From Elusimicrobium minutum Pei191 (lineage in GTDB: Bacteria > Elusimicrobiota > Elusimicrobia > Elusimicrobiales > Elusimicrobiaceae), in NCBI RefSeq assembly GCF_000020145.1, contig NC_010644.1:372001-436000 (forward strand): DNA of 64,000 nucleotides, read 5' to 3'. Below the pieces are notes generated by a model. The model did not search any database. It saw only the letters and a list, made by a program, of their open reading frames with translations, and was not told the origin of the DNA. Position numbers and translations under genes: made by a program. Shown piece by piece: positions 26,520 through 35,482 of this stretch. Within the stretch, counting starts at the first letter, position 1. The number at the start of each line of letters is the position of its first letter.

Positions 26520-27140
26520 ATGTACGCCTTGGTAAGTGATTTTGACGGGACCGTAACAACTTTTGATATGGCGCATTCTATAATAGAACATTTCGTTGAG
26601 CCGAGTGTTATAAAAAAACTCGCTACCGCCGAACATGAGGACGGCAAAGTGTGGATGAGCCGCCACATGAAAAAAATCAAAGCAAGCAAAGAAGAGTTTG
26701 AGTCTTATGTTTTAAAAATGGCTAAACCGCGCGGCGGCCTTTTGGAAACGGCAAAAAAAGCTTTTGAAAATAATATTCCTTTAGAAATAGTAAGCGGCGG
26801 TGTTGATATTTATATTAAACCTTTTTTGGCAAAAATGGGGCTAAGCGGTTTTCCTCTTTACTGCGCTAACGGTAAATTTACCTCAGGCGGGATTAAGTTG
26901 GACTTTACTCTTTTTGCGGGAATAAAACTTGCCGATTTCAAAGCAATGCGCGTTAGGCATTATAAGGCGTTGGGCTATAAAACAATTTATTGCGGGGACG
27001 GCAATTCCGACTATAAGGCCGCGCTTGAGGCGGACATTGTTTTTGCCGCGGGCAATTTGCTTAGCAAATGCCGAAGAAAAAAAATAAAAGCAAATGAACT
27101 TGTAAATTTTAAAGACGTTTTTCAAATTATAGGAGTGTAA
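26520..27140 (+). CDS. HAD-IB phosphatase, MtnX/SerB-like
   Basis: A 206-residue HAD enzyme with motif I SDFDGTVTTFD at residues 6-16, motif II in EIVSGGVDIYI, and motif IV YCGDGNSDYKAA. The arrangement and size are closest to MtnX (a phosphatase in methionine salvage) and SerB-type phosphatases. No other salvage genes are nearby, so the substrate is open. It begins two bases after the MBL-fold gene and ends three bases before lgt. Confidence 0.82.
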   Translation: MYALVSDFDGTVTTFDMAHSIIEHFVEPSVIKKLATAEHEDGKVWMSRHMKKIKASKEEFESYVLKMAKPRGGLLETAKKAFENNIPLEIVSGGVDIYIKPFLAKMGLSGFPLYCANGKFTSGGIKLDFTLFAGIKLADFKAMRVRHYKALGYKTIYCGDGNSDYKAALEADIVFAAGNLLSKCRRKKIKANELVNFKDVFQIIGV

Positions 27141-27143
27141 AAA

Positions 27144-27935
27144 ATGTATCCGGTACTTTTTAAGATAGGAAATTTTAGCATGTCTACTTACGGCCTTATG
27201 AATATGCTCGGTTATATAGCCGGTATTTATTATTTGATTTATAACAGAAAAAAAATAGGCATAAGCACTGACACTCTTTGGAATATTTTATTTATTTCCA
27301 TTATTTGCGCCATTGTTGGCGGTAAGCTTATGTATGTCTTTCTTTCATGGGACGCGCTTGGCTATACTTTCGCCGATAAAATGAGCAATATCTTTTTAAA
27401 TTTCCGCTACGGGTTTGTGTTTTTCGGAGGCGCGATAGCGGGTATTTTAGGGCTTTTGGTTTATATTAAATATAAAAAAATGCCGCTTTTAAAAACGGGC
27501 GACTTTCTTGCCGTGGGGCTTCCTTTAGGCCACGCTATAGGGCGTATAGGATGCTTTTTAGTGGGCTGCTGTTACGGTCGTCATTTTGAAGGCCCTTGGG
27601 CCGTTCATTTTACCAACCCGGACAGTCTTGTGCCTACTCATTTGCACGGCGTCGGTTTGCATCCTACGCAACTTTATGAAGTGTTTGCCAATTTATTAAT
27701 ATTCGGTATTTTGCATTTTGCCTATAGGCGCAGGCATAAACACGGTTTTATAATGGCGCTTTATATGATTTGCTACAGCGTGTTAAGGTTTATTATGGAG
27801 TTTTTCAGAGGCGATTTCAGAGGCGGGTTTTTGCTGGGTATGTCGCCCTCACAGGTAATTTCCATAGGCATGATTTTAGCCGCCGTAATTTTTTATATGA
27901 TAGTTTCAAGGAAATCGGAATACAATGTCAAATAA
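27144..27935 (+). CDS. lgt: Prolipoprotein diacylglyceryl transferase
   Basis: A 263-residue, seven-helix inner-membrane enzyme that attaches diacylglycerol to the lipobox Cys of prolipoproteins. The Lgt signature GHAIGRIGCFLVGCCYGR lies near residues 132-149, and HPTQLYE and the FRGDFRGG region are also present. Several lipoproteins with clear lipoboxes occur in this window. Its 3' end overlaps the next gene by 11 bases, which suggests translational coupling. Confidence 0.96.
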   Translation: MYPVLFKIGNFSMSTYGLMNMLGYIAGIYYLIYNRKKIGISTDTLWNILFISIICAIVGGKLMYVFLSWDALGYTFADKMSNIFLNFRYGFVFFGGAIAGILGLLVYIKYKKMPLLKTGDFLAVGLPLGHAIGRIGCFLVGCCYGRHFEGPWAVHFTNPDSLVPTHLHGVGLHPTQLYEVFANLLIFGILHFAYRRRHKHGFIMALYMICYSVLRFIMEFFRGDFRGGFLLGMSPSQVISIGMILAAVIFYMIVSRKSEYNVK

Positions 27936-28824
27936 AGAAACTTTAACTTTTAGCGGAACAAGCGCCAGACTTGACCTTTTTTTAAGCGAAAACAAGCCTG
28001 ATTATTCGCGCGGATTAATACAAAACCTTATTAAGCAGGGGAAAGTTACGGTTAACGGCAAAGAACGTAAACCCGCCTGGCCGCTTGCAGAAGGCGACAA
28101 CGTTGAAATAGAGTGGCCTTCGGTTGAAAATAAAACTGGTTTAAAAGATTTAATAATTTTTGAAGATAAAAATATGTTTGTAATAAATAAACCCAGCGGC
28201 ATGCTTGTACACCCGCAAAGCCCCGTTTGGGAAGAAAACCCCGCCGCCGCTTTTATCGGGGAAGAAACTTTAGTTTCCCTTATTTTGGCAAACCCGCCTA
28301 AAAATTTTGAAAAAGGCATTACCCGCGCCGGGCTTGTGCACAGGCTTGATAAAGACACAAGCGGCGTTATGATAATTGCTAAAAACTCAAAAACCCAGGA
28401 CGCTATGGTTGAAATGTTTGCCAACAGGGAAATGCATAAAACCTATGAGGCTATTGTCTGTGGCGTTGTGCCTGACGATAAAGGCATAATAAACGTGCCT
28501 ATAGGGCGTGTTACGGGCGGTAAAATAAAAGCAAGCGAACTTGGGCGCGAAGCTGTTACCGAATACAGCGTTTTACAAAGAAAAGAAACCGTTTCTTTAA
28601 TGAAACTTCACCCCGTAACGGGTAGAACAAACCAGTTACGCGTGCATATGAGCTGGCTCGGCTACCCTGTTTTGGGCGACTGGCTTTATAAAGGCGCCAC
28701 GGCGCCACGGCTTATGTTGCACTCTAAAAGCGCGGAATTTGAACATCCTTTTACTTCCAAACCCGTAAAATTTACGGTAGCGCCGCCTAAAGATTTTAAA
28801 GACTCTTGGAAAAACGCCAAATAA
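27925..28824 (+). CDS. RluA-family pseudouridine synthase
   Basis: A 299-residue enzyme with an N-terminal S4 RNA-binding domain (about 10-70, ARLDLFLSENKPDYSRGLIQ) and the catalytic domain with HRLDKDTSGVMIIAK, whose Asp is the nucleophile, then HPVTGRTNQLRVHM. The family modifies uridines of 23S rRNA (RluC/RluD) or tRNA (RluA); the S4 domain favours RluD or RluC. It closes the eno-to-RluA run, overlapping the end of lgt. Confidence 0.92.
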   Translation: MSNKETLTFSGTSARLDLFLSENKPDYSRGLIQNLIKQGKVTVNGKERKPAWPLAEGDNVEIEWPSVENKTGLKDLIIFEDKNMFVINKPSGMLVHPQSPVWEENPAAAFIGEETLVSLILANPPKNFEKGITRAGLVHRLDKDTSGVMIIAKNSKTQDAMVEMFANREMHKTYEAIVCGVVPDDKGIINVPIGRVTGGKIKASELGREAVTEYSVLQRKETVSLMKLHPVTGRTNQLRVHMSWLGYPVLGDWLYKGATAPRLMLHSKSAEFEHPFTSKPVKFTVAPPKDFKDSWKNAK

Positions 28825-28871
28825 TAAAGTAAAGTATTGTATATATATCCTTTTGTAGCAGGAGAATAATT

Positions 28872-29396
28872 ATGAAAAAAGGTTTTACATTAATTGAACT
28901 GATGGTTGTTGTATTAATTATAGCTATACTTTCCAGCGTGGCTCTTCCGCTTTATACAAGAACGGTTGAACGCGCCAGAGCGGCCGAAGCTATTTCTGTG
29001 ACTGCTTCTTTGGAAAAGGCTTCGCAAGCTTACTACGCGCAATACAGTCTTTGTGACGCTAAAATAACGGACCTTGCGATAAAACTGCCCGAACTTACAA
29101 AAACTACGGTAGGTTCATTGACGGTATTAAAAGGTAAAGATTTTAATTATTATACCGAACCTTCCACAAACTGGTGCTTTGTAGCGGGGGAAAGGACCCT
29201 TGCCGATACTGACAGAAATTACAGAATAATAGCTTTTGCCAACGCCGGCCCTGCAGGGCAGCCATATAAAGGTAAAATTATGTGTGAGGCTGACAAATCA
29301 AAAAGCGGAGCTAATAAATTTTGCCAGTCAATCACGGGTAAAACGGCCGTTACTTGCGCCCATGCCAGCGGCAAGAACTGTTATATTATAAGCTAA
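28872..29396 (+). CDS. Type IV pilin-like protein
   Basis: A 174-residue prepilin with a very short leader (MKKG) before FTLIELMVVVLIIAILSSV. Unlike the others it has IAILSSVALPLYTRTVERAR, so it is a more divergent member. The globular part has six cysteines, most in the last 60 residues (IMCEADKS, FCQSITG, TCAHASGKNC). AGGAG precedes the ATG. It follows the RluA-type gene by 47 bases but has its own terminator. The role is inferred from family. Confidence 0.92.
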   Translation: MKKGFTLIELMVVVLIIAILSSVALPLYTRTVERARAAEAISVTASLEKASQAYYAQYSLCDAKITDLAIKLPELTKTTVGSLTVLKGKDFNYYTEPSTNWCFVAGERTLADTDRNYRIIAFANAGPAGQPYKGKIMCEADKSKSGANKFCQSITGKTAVTCAHASGKNCYIIS

Positions 29397-29417
29397 AAGA
29401 TTATTTTGCGTTTATTT

Positions 29418-29453
29418 AAATAAGCCCATTTAAAAAAGGGGCTTATTTTTTTA
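29418..29453 (+). terminator. Terminator of the pilin gene at 28872-29396
   Basis: AAATAAGCCC and GGGCTTATTT pair around an AT-rich loop, followed by a T run. Confidence 0.85.
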
Positions 29454-29620
29454 TAACCTTTTTGGTTTAGGATATGTTTTAATTTTATTTTTTACCATAT
29501 GGTATATAAAATTCTATAGATGTTTTTAATAAAAAATTAAATTTTTTTGTTTTCAGCGTCTTCCCAAAGTGATATCATATAAGTGTAAGGAACTTTTATT
29601 GCAATTACTTTGGAGGTTGT

Positions 29621-31636
29621 ATGTCTTTTTCTCAAAAACTAAGCAGGGTACCAAACTGGGTAAAAGGGTATACCGGCTTTTTCGCGGCTACATGGTTAGC
29701 TTTTTTCTTAATGCGTTTTGTTTTTTTATTTGTTTACCGCGCCGCAATTACTGCTGAAGTTAAAACATATCTTTTACAATCTTTTTACATAGGCGCTAAA
29801 TTTGACGCGCGTTTAGCCGCTTTTTTGGCTTTGCCGCTGGGACTTTATTTATTTATAAAAAGTATTTTTCCTAAAATACCCGCGGTTTTTAATAAAATCA
29901 TGGCTTCGTTGTACACTGTTATTTTAACGGGCGCGGGGCTTGTTTACGCCGGAGATTTTGGGCACTATTCTTATTTGGGCCTTAGGGTAAACGCTTCTTT
30001 ATTTAAATATCTTGAAAACGCTTTTATCTCTTTTGAAATGGTTTGGCAAACATATCCTGTTGTATGGGCTTCTTTAGGTTTTATACTTTTAATGTTTTTG
30101 GCCTATAAATACGCGATGTTTTTTATAAAGCTGGGCCAACCCGCTTCAAACGACGGGTGGAAGAAAAAAACATCTTGGTTCCTTATTCTTTTTGTCTTAA
30201 CGTTTGGCGTTTGCTATGGGCAAATTAACCAATATCCGTTACGTTGGAGCAATGCTTATTTTTCAAGCAATAATTTTATTTCTAATTTAACATTAAACCC
30301 GGTCTTAAATATTTATGACACATATAGGTTTGCTAAGGAGGATTCTTATAATATTGAAGCCGTAAAAAAATATTACCCCATTATGGCAGAATATTTAGGC
30401 GTTGATAACCCCGATATAAACACGCTTAATTTTAAGCGTGAAGTAAAAGGAAAAGACCTCGGAAGGCAGTTTAACATAGTTGTAATATTTATGGAAAGTT
30501 TTGCATGGAACAAAAGTTCTTTTTCAAACACCGGTAAATTTGATACCACGCCTAATGCGAAGGCTTTGGCTGAGCAGTCTATACTATTTACCCAGTTTTA
30601 TACGCCCACTTCGGCTACGGCGCGCGCGGTATTTGCAGCTTTGTCAAGCATACCTGACGTGAGTTCCTTTAAAACAAGTTCGCGTAATCCGCTTATCGTT
30701 AACCAAAATTTAATAGCCAACGAGCTTGAAGGTTATGATAAATTTTTCTTTATAGGCGGCAGCGCAAGCTGGGGTAATATAAGAGGTATTCTTTCCCATA
30801 ACTTAGACGGGCTTCAACTTTATGAAGAGGAAGATTACGAGTCAAAACGTGTTGACGTTTGGGGTATTTCTGACTGGGATTTGTTTATTGAAGCCGACAA
30901 AGTTTTAGCAAAACAGGAAAGGCCTTTCTTTGCGGTAATACAAACGGCAGGGTATCACAGGCCTTATACAATACCTCCGCATGATGAAGGTTTTAAACTT
31001 GAAAAAGATATAAGTTATGAAGATCTTGTTAACCACAGTTTCGGCAGCATTGAAGAGTTTAACTCCTTAAGATTTTCTGACTACGCGTTGGGTGAATTTT
31101 TCAGACGCGCGAGGAAAAGCCCTTACTATAAAGACACCGTTTTTGTTATTTTCGGCGATCACGGTTTGGACGCGCCCAAGTCTGAAAATATGCCGAGAGG
31201 TTATGTTGAATATAATTTAATTAACCACCATGTTCCTCTTATAATCCACGCTCCCGCTTTATCTAAAGGCCGGGTTGTAAATAAAACAGCCAGCCAGGTT
31301 GATATAATGCCCACGGTGGCCGGCCTTATAGGCGCGCCGTATGAAACTGTGGCTTTGGGGCGTGATGTTCTTGACCCTAAATACAAAGAAAAAGAAGGTG
31401 CGCTTGTTTTCGGATGGTCTAAATATCCACCCACGATTTCTTTTGTGTCAGGAGAATATCTTTACCACGACCAAACCACTCAAAAAGGTCTTTACAAGTT
31501 TGGTGCAAAAGATTATAATAAAGACCTGGCGGAAGAAAACCCTGAACTTTATAAAAAAATGGAAGATTTGTCCGCAGGTATTTATGAAACATCCAGATAT
31601 ATGCTTTACAATAATCCAAAGAAGGAGAAGAAATAG
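29621..31636 (+). CDS. LTA synthase-like membrane sulfatase-fold protein
   Basis: A 671-residue protein with about five N-terminal helices (1-195) and an extracytoplasmic LtaS-type domain (about 270-640). Key points are VVIFMESFAWN (metal-binding Glu), the nucleophile region TPTSATARAVFAAL with a probable catalytic Thr, GGSASWGNIRG, and IFGDHGLDAP (Asp/His metal ligands). In Gram-positives LtaS polymerises glycerol phosphate; in Gram-negatives relatives make phosphoglycerol-modified glycans. It differs from the YejM-like gene at 4360. A GGAGG SD precedes the ATG, and lemA begins on the next base after the stop. Confidence 0.85.
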   Translation: MSFSQKLSRVPNWVKGYTGFFAATWLAFFLMRFVFLFVYRAAITAEVKTYLLQSFYIGAKFDARLAAFLALPLGLYLFIKSIFPKIPAVFNKIMASLYTVILTGAGLVYAGDFGHYSYLGLRVNASLFKYLENAFISFEMVWQTYPVVWASLGFILLMFLAYKYAMFFIKLGQPASNDGWKKKTSWFLILFVLTFGVCYGQINQYPLRWSNAYFSSNNFISNLTLNPVLNIYDTYRFAKEDSYNIEAVKKYYPIMAEYLGVDNPDINTLNFKREVKGKDLGRQFNIVVIFMESFAWNKSSFSNTGKFDTTPNAKALAEQSILFTQFYTPTSATARAVFAALSSIPDVSSFKTSSRNPLIVNQNLIANELEGYDKFFFIGGSASWGNIRGILSHNLDGLQLYEEEDYESKRVDVWGISDWDLFIEADKVLAKQERPFFAVIQTAGYHRPYTIPPHDEGFKLEKDISYEDLVNHSFGSIEEFNSLRFSDYALGEFFRRARKSPYYKDTVFVIFGDHGLDAPKSENMPRGYVEYNLINHHVPLIIHAPALSKGRVVNKTASQVDIMPTVAGLIGAPYETVALGRDVLDPKYKEKEGALVFGWSKYPPTISFVSGEYLYHDQTTQKGLYKFGAKDYNKDLAEENPELYKKMEDLSAGIYETSRYMLYNNPKKEKK

Positions 31637-32194
31637 ATGACTATATCAATGGTATTACTTGCAGTAGTTTTGGCGGCTGTTATATATCTTGCTACAGCTT
31701 ATAACGGTTTTATTACACTGCGCAACCGCGTAAAAGAAGCGTGGAGCGATATTGAAGTCCAAATGAAAAGACGCTATGACCTTATTCCCAATTTGGTGGA
31801 AACGGTTAAGGGTTACGCTTCACACGAAAGGGAAACGCTTGAGAAAGTTGTCGAGGCCCGTAATATGGCTATGAGCGGTCCTAAAGATATGGAAAGCGTG
31901 GCTAAGAATGAAAACATTCTTTCCGGTACGCTTAAAAGCCTTTTCGCTTTATCGGAAAGCTATCCTGACTTAAAGGCTAACCAAAACTTTTTACAGCTTC
32001 AATCGGAATTAAGAGACACTGAAGATAAAATACAGGCGGCTAGAAGATTTTATAACAGCAATGTCCTTTCTTTAAATACTAAAGTGGAACACTTTCCCAG
32101 CAATATCATAGCGGGTATTTTCCATTTTAATAAAGAAAAATTCTTTGAACTTGAAGAAGAAGCGGCAAGACAGCCGGTTCAGGTTAAGTTTTAA
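31637..32194 (+). CDS. lemA: LemA family protein
   Basis: A 185-residue LemA: a short N-terminal membrane anchor (about 4-22), then the conserved YNGFITLRNRVKEAWSDIEV and KRRYDLIPNLVETVKGYA segments and a helical bundle to the end. Its molecular role is unsettled; the gene is very often next to an HtpX-type protease, as here. It starts immediately after the LTA-synthase-like stop, with the SD (AAGGAG) inside that gene. Confidence 0.93.
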   Translation: MTISMVLLAVVLAAVIYLATAYNGFITLRNRVKEAWSDIEVQMKRRYDLIPNLVETVKGYASHERETLEKVVEARNMAMSGPKDMESVAKNENILSGTLKSLFALSESYPDLKANQNFLQLQSELRDTEDKIQAARRFYNSNVLSLNTKVEHFPSNIIAGIFHFNKEKFFELEEEAARQPVQVKF

Positions 32195-32207
32195 TTTATC
32201 TTTTTAT

Positions 32208-32264
32208 GCCGCTGTTTTCTGTTTTACGCGAACGCCGTTCGCGTAAAATAAATAAAACAGCGGC
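32208..32264 (+). repeat. Long hairpin between lemA and htpX
   Basis: GCCGCTGTTTT (32208-32218) pairs with AAAACAGCGGC (32254-32264), and inside it TTTTACGCGAACG pairs with CGTTCGCGTAAAA around one C. The 57-base fold lies in the 91-base gap and is followed by GTTATTTTT, so it could be a partial terminator or an mRNA processing site. Confidence 0.6.
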
Positions 32265-32285
32265 GTTATTTTTAGAGGAAATAAA

Positions 32286-33278
32286 ATGGCTATACCAAAA
32301 ACAACTTATGACCATATAGACGATAACAAAAAAAGAACTTTTATTATTCTTGTTTTGTTTCCCATAACATTCGCTGTTTTGGCGTATTTAACAATTTTGC
32401 TTATTACTCCTTTTGTAAATGTTAGTGACGGTTCCATTAACTACAGCGCGCAAGGCAGTTTTTACACTCCCCAGGCATGGGCAATGGCCAATACTTACGC
32501 CGCCTATATAATTCCGGGCGTGCTCATTTGTCTTGGCATATGGGTTAGCGCCAGTCTTTTTTACGGTGATGACATAATTTTAAATTCCTCAAAAGCGGTT
32601 GAGGTTACAAGCCAAACCCAGCGTGAACTTTATAATCTTGTTGATTCTGTTGCCATTACAGCCGGCTTGCCTACCCCTAAAATATATTTAATTGATGATA
32701 ATAATCTTAACGCCTATGCCACAGGCAGAAAGCCTGAAAACGCTTCTATAGCATTAACTACGGGCCTTGTTAAAAGGCTTAACAGGCAGGAGCTTGAAGG
32801 CGTTATAGCGCATGAAATGTCGCACATCGGCAACCGTGACACAAGGCTTATGATTATAGTTGTTGTAGGCATTACGTTTTTTGTGCTTTTAGGGCAGATT
32901 GTATTAAGATCGGCCAGACACGCTAAAAAACAAGCGGCTTTGCTTTTATTTTGTTTGGGATTGTTTTTTATGCTTTACGGTTATTTGATAGCGCCTATTT
33001 TACGTTTTGCTTTATCAAGAAGGCGTGAATACCAGGCGGACGCCACGGCCGCTTTAATTACCCGTAATCCCGCGGCTTTAGCAAGCGCGCTTGAAAAAAT
33101 ATCGGGCAACAGCGCCGTAAAAAGCCTTAGCGATATGGAAACGGTTTCCCCAATGTGCATAGCTAACCCCATGTCCGGCAACGGAGGTTTGGTGTCGGCC
33201 TTGGGAGGAATAACGGCTACCCACCCGCCTATTGAAAAGCGCGTTAAAGCTTTAAGAGAAATGGACGGACGAATTTAA
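32286..33278 (+). CDS. htpX: M48 membrane metalloprotease, HtpX-like
   Basis: A 330-residue zinc protease. Two N-terminal helices (about 20-45 and 72-95), the zinc motif HEMSH at 176-180, two more helices (about 190-235), then the third ligand region SRRREYQADATAA, and the THPPIEKRVKAL ending. HtpX degrades misfolded membrane proteins with its active site in the cytoplasm. It has its own SD (AGAGGAAA). It is joined to lemA through a spacer with a long hairpin and ends in a terminator. Confidence 0.92.
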   Translation: MAIPKTTYDHIDDNKKRTFIILVLFPITFAVLAYLTILLITPFVNVSDGSINYSAQGSFYTPQAWAMANTYAAYIIPGVLICLGIWVSASLFYGDDIILNSSKAVEVTSQTQRELYNLVDSVAITAGLPTPKIYLIDDNNLNAYATGRKPENASIALTTGLVKRLNRQELEGVIAHEMSHIGNRDTRLMIIVVVGITFFVLLGQIVLRSARHAKKQAALLLFCLGLFFMLYGYLIAPILRFALSRRREYQADATAALITRNPAALASALEKISGNSAVKSLSDMETVSPMCIANPMSGNGGLVSALGGITATHPPIEKRVKALREMDGRI

Positions 33279-33282
33279 GAAT

Positions 33283-33314
33283 AAAAAAGCCGCCTTGTTA
33301 AGCGGCTTTTTTTA
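33283..33314 (+). terminator. Terminator after htpX
   Basis: AAAAAAGCCGC and GCGGCTTTTTT pair around CTTGTTAA, followed by further T residues. Confidence 0.88.
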
Positions 33315-33383
33315 TTCGGATAAACTTTACGGTCAAATCTATAATCTAAAGCTGCAATAAATTAAAAAGTTCATTTTAGTTGT

Positions 33384-35444
33384 TTATTTTTTTAATCTTA
33401 TATCTTCAAGTTTTGTGCCGGGGTAATAATGCGCTACTATTTGCGGATATTTTTGCCCCGCTTCGGCGCGCCCGGCCGAGCCTGTTTGGCAAAAACCCAC
33501 GCCGTGCCCCCAACCGCCTCCGAAGAAAACAAATTCTTTTACTTCATTTTTAACATATATTGGCTGAACTATAAAGTAGGAACTCCTAAGCATACCTAAA
33601 GATAAATTCCTTTTTATACTACTGTCAGAGTTTAATTCAACGCTGCCGTTTTCACCCACAACTTTAACGGATGACAGATATCCGCTTTTTGCTCTAAAAG
33701 AAGGAATTATCGCCGTTATGCGGCCGATATCTTTTCTTTGTTTTTTTATAATTTCCCTTATATCTTCTTCACTCACAACTCTTACCCATCTAAACGCTGC
33801 AGGGCTTACGTTTTTAGAATAGTTGCCGTAAGCGTCTTGGGGGTGTTGTAAAAGCGTTTTAAACTGGTAAGGCTGCAAATTATCAAAATCAAAATTTTTA
33901 TAATCGCTTCTAGGCACCAGATAATCTTGCGCGTACCAGCCCGCGTTTTTAGAACTTTGCGTAAACCCGCCGCAGTTTGAGGAAAACACGGCTTCTATAG
34001 GCTTGCCTTTATAAGTAAGAACTATGCCCATGGTTCCTTCAACAGCGGCGTTACCCGTAGACGTTTCCATCACTACGCCGCCGTAAACCTGGCAGTGTTG
34101 CGTGTCGCATACGTCATAACCCCATTTTTTATGCCTGCCTTTTTTTTGTAAAACATATGTTCTTGCAAGTATTGCCTGCGCTTTCAAAGCTTCCGTGGGA
34201 AAGGCCACGGGCATTTCCGAAGCGAGCACGCCGAAAACATATTCCTCAACATTAACCACGTTTATCGGTATAAGCGTTTTTCTTTGTTTGTTAAAAGCTA
34301 CTTCCATTTCGCCCCGGTATTCTTTATCGTCAATACTGGCCCATGTCATACCCGCGCCTGAAAGAACGCTTTTCAAAATTACCGTAGGAGCCTGTGTTTT
34401 AGTTCCCGTTTGTTTTATGGTAATACTTTCGCTAAAAAGTATTTTTTTGTTTTCGGAAGTTACTATATAGGGTTTTCCCGCTATTATGCGTGCGTTCCAT
34501 GTTTGTTTGGCGGCGCCGCTCGCTAAAAGTTTTTTTGTTTTAGTTTCGTAAATTTTAAAGCTATGGCTGGGGGTAAAGGCCAGCTCTTCACGCTCTGCGG
34601 GGCTGCCGTCCGATTTAGCGCCAATGCCAACTCTTATAACAGGTAAAATGCCTACAGTGGAAACTAGGGGTTTTACTTTTGTGTGGGCATGAAGTTCCTT
34701 TGGCTGCAAAAGCTCTTTTTCGCTTTTTGTAAGCTGCGGCTGTAAGGCATCCATGGCTTTTTTTACATTCTCATTATTTTTTTCCGCCATATAAACCATG
34801 CGGTATTGTTTCCACGCTTCGTTAACATCGCCTATGTCTTCTAGGTTTTTTGCGTAGCGTACTCTCGCTTCTAAAAATTGCGCGTCGTAATCAACCGCTT
34901 TTTTGAAAAACTCGGCCGCTTGTTTGGGCTGGGTTTTCCCTTCATAATAAACGCCCAGCATATAGTTTGAATAAGTGGTAAGCGCTTTGCCTTTAGACGC
35001 TATTGTAAAGTTTAAAAGGGCAAGCTCCTCCTCGCCCATATTAAGCTGTGATTTGCCTAAGTTGATGTAAAATAAATCTTTTTTATCTTTATTATCTAAA
35101 AGAAGAGAGTAAAGTTTCTCCGCCATCAAAAACTGTCCGTCCGCCAAATAAGCGTCGGCTAAAAATTCAATAATCAGATTATCTTTCGGAAAAAATTTTC
35201 TGGCCGCGTTCATAACGTCAACCGCTTCTCTAGGTTTGCCCAGCTCCATTGCTATGAAAGCGGCATTAAGATAAGCGTCTTTATTTTTGTGCGCTTTGGA
35301 AATTTCTTTATATTCAAGGTAAGATTCTTCGCTTCGGCCGGTAAAATATTTTTCGTTCGCCTGTGTCATTAAAACGTCTAAAGCTTCCTGTGCGAAAGAA
35401 GGAATTGCGATACAAAATAAAAGTAAAAGTATAAATTTTCTCAT
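33384..35444 (-). CDS. SpoIID/LytB-domain protein with TPR repeats
   Basis: A 686-residue exported protein: signal peptide (about 1-18), TPR-like helical repeats (about 25-235), then a SpoIID domain (about 260-686). SpoIID features are VLASEMPVAFPTEALKAQAI (conserved Glu), ARTYVLQKKGRH, CDTQHCQVYGG, SSNCGGFTQSSK and GWGHGVGFCQTG. In sporulating bacteria SpoIID is a lytic transglycosylase acting on stem-free glycan; homologues outside spore formers act in cell-wall remodelling. An N-terminal TPR module suggests partner binding. It is divergent from lipA with a 38-base gap. Confidence 0.88.
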   Translation of the reverse strand: MRKFILLLLFCIAIPSFAQEALDVLMTQANEKYFTGRSEESYLEYKEISKAHKNKDAYLNAAFIAMELGKPREAVDVMNAARKFFPKDNLIIEFLADAYLADGQFLMAEKLYSLLLDNKDKKDLFYINLGKSQLNMGEEELALLNFTIASKGKALTTYSNYMLGVYYEGKTQPKQAAEFFKKAVDYDAQFLEARVRYAKNLEDIGDVNEAWKQYRMVYMAEKNNENVKKAMDALQPQLTKSEKELLQPKELHAHTKVKPLVSTVGILPVIRVGIGAKSDGSPAEREELAFTPSHSFKIYETKTKKLLASGAAKQTWNARIIAGKPYIVTSENKKILFSESITIKQTGTKTQAPTVILKSVLSGAGMTWASIDDKEYRGEMEVAFNKQRKTLIPINVVNVEEYVFGVLASEMPVAFPTEALKAQAILARTYVLQKKGRHKKWGYDVCDTQHCQVYGGVVMETSTGNAAVEGTMGIVLTYKGKPIEAVFSSNCGGFTQSSKNAGWYAQDYLVPRSDYKNFDFDNLQPYQFKTLLQHPQDAYGNYSKNVSPAAFRWVRVVSEEDIREIIKKQRKDIGRITAIIPSFRAKSGYLSSVKVVGENGSVELNSDSSIKRNLSLGMLRSSYFIVQPIYVKNEVKEFVFFGGGWGHGVGFCQTGSAGRAEAGQKYPQIVAHYYPGTKLEDIRLKK

Positions 35445-35482
35445 AGTAATCCTATTATCTATTTAATATAATTGTACTTAAT

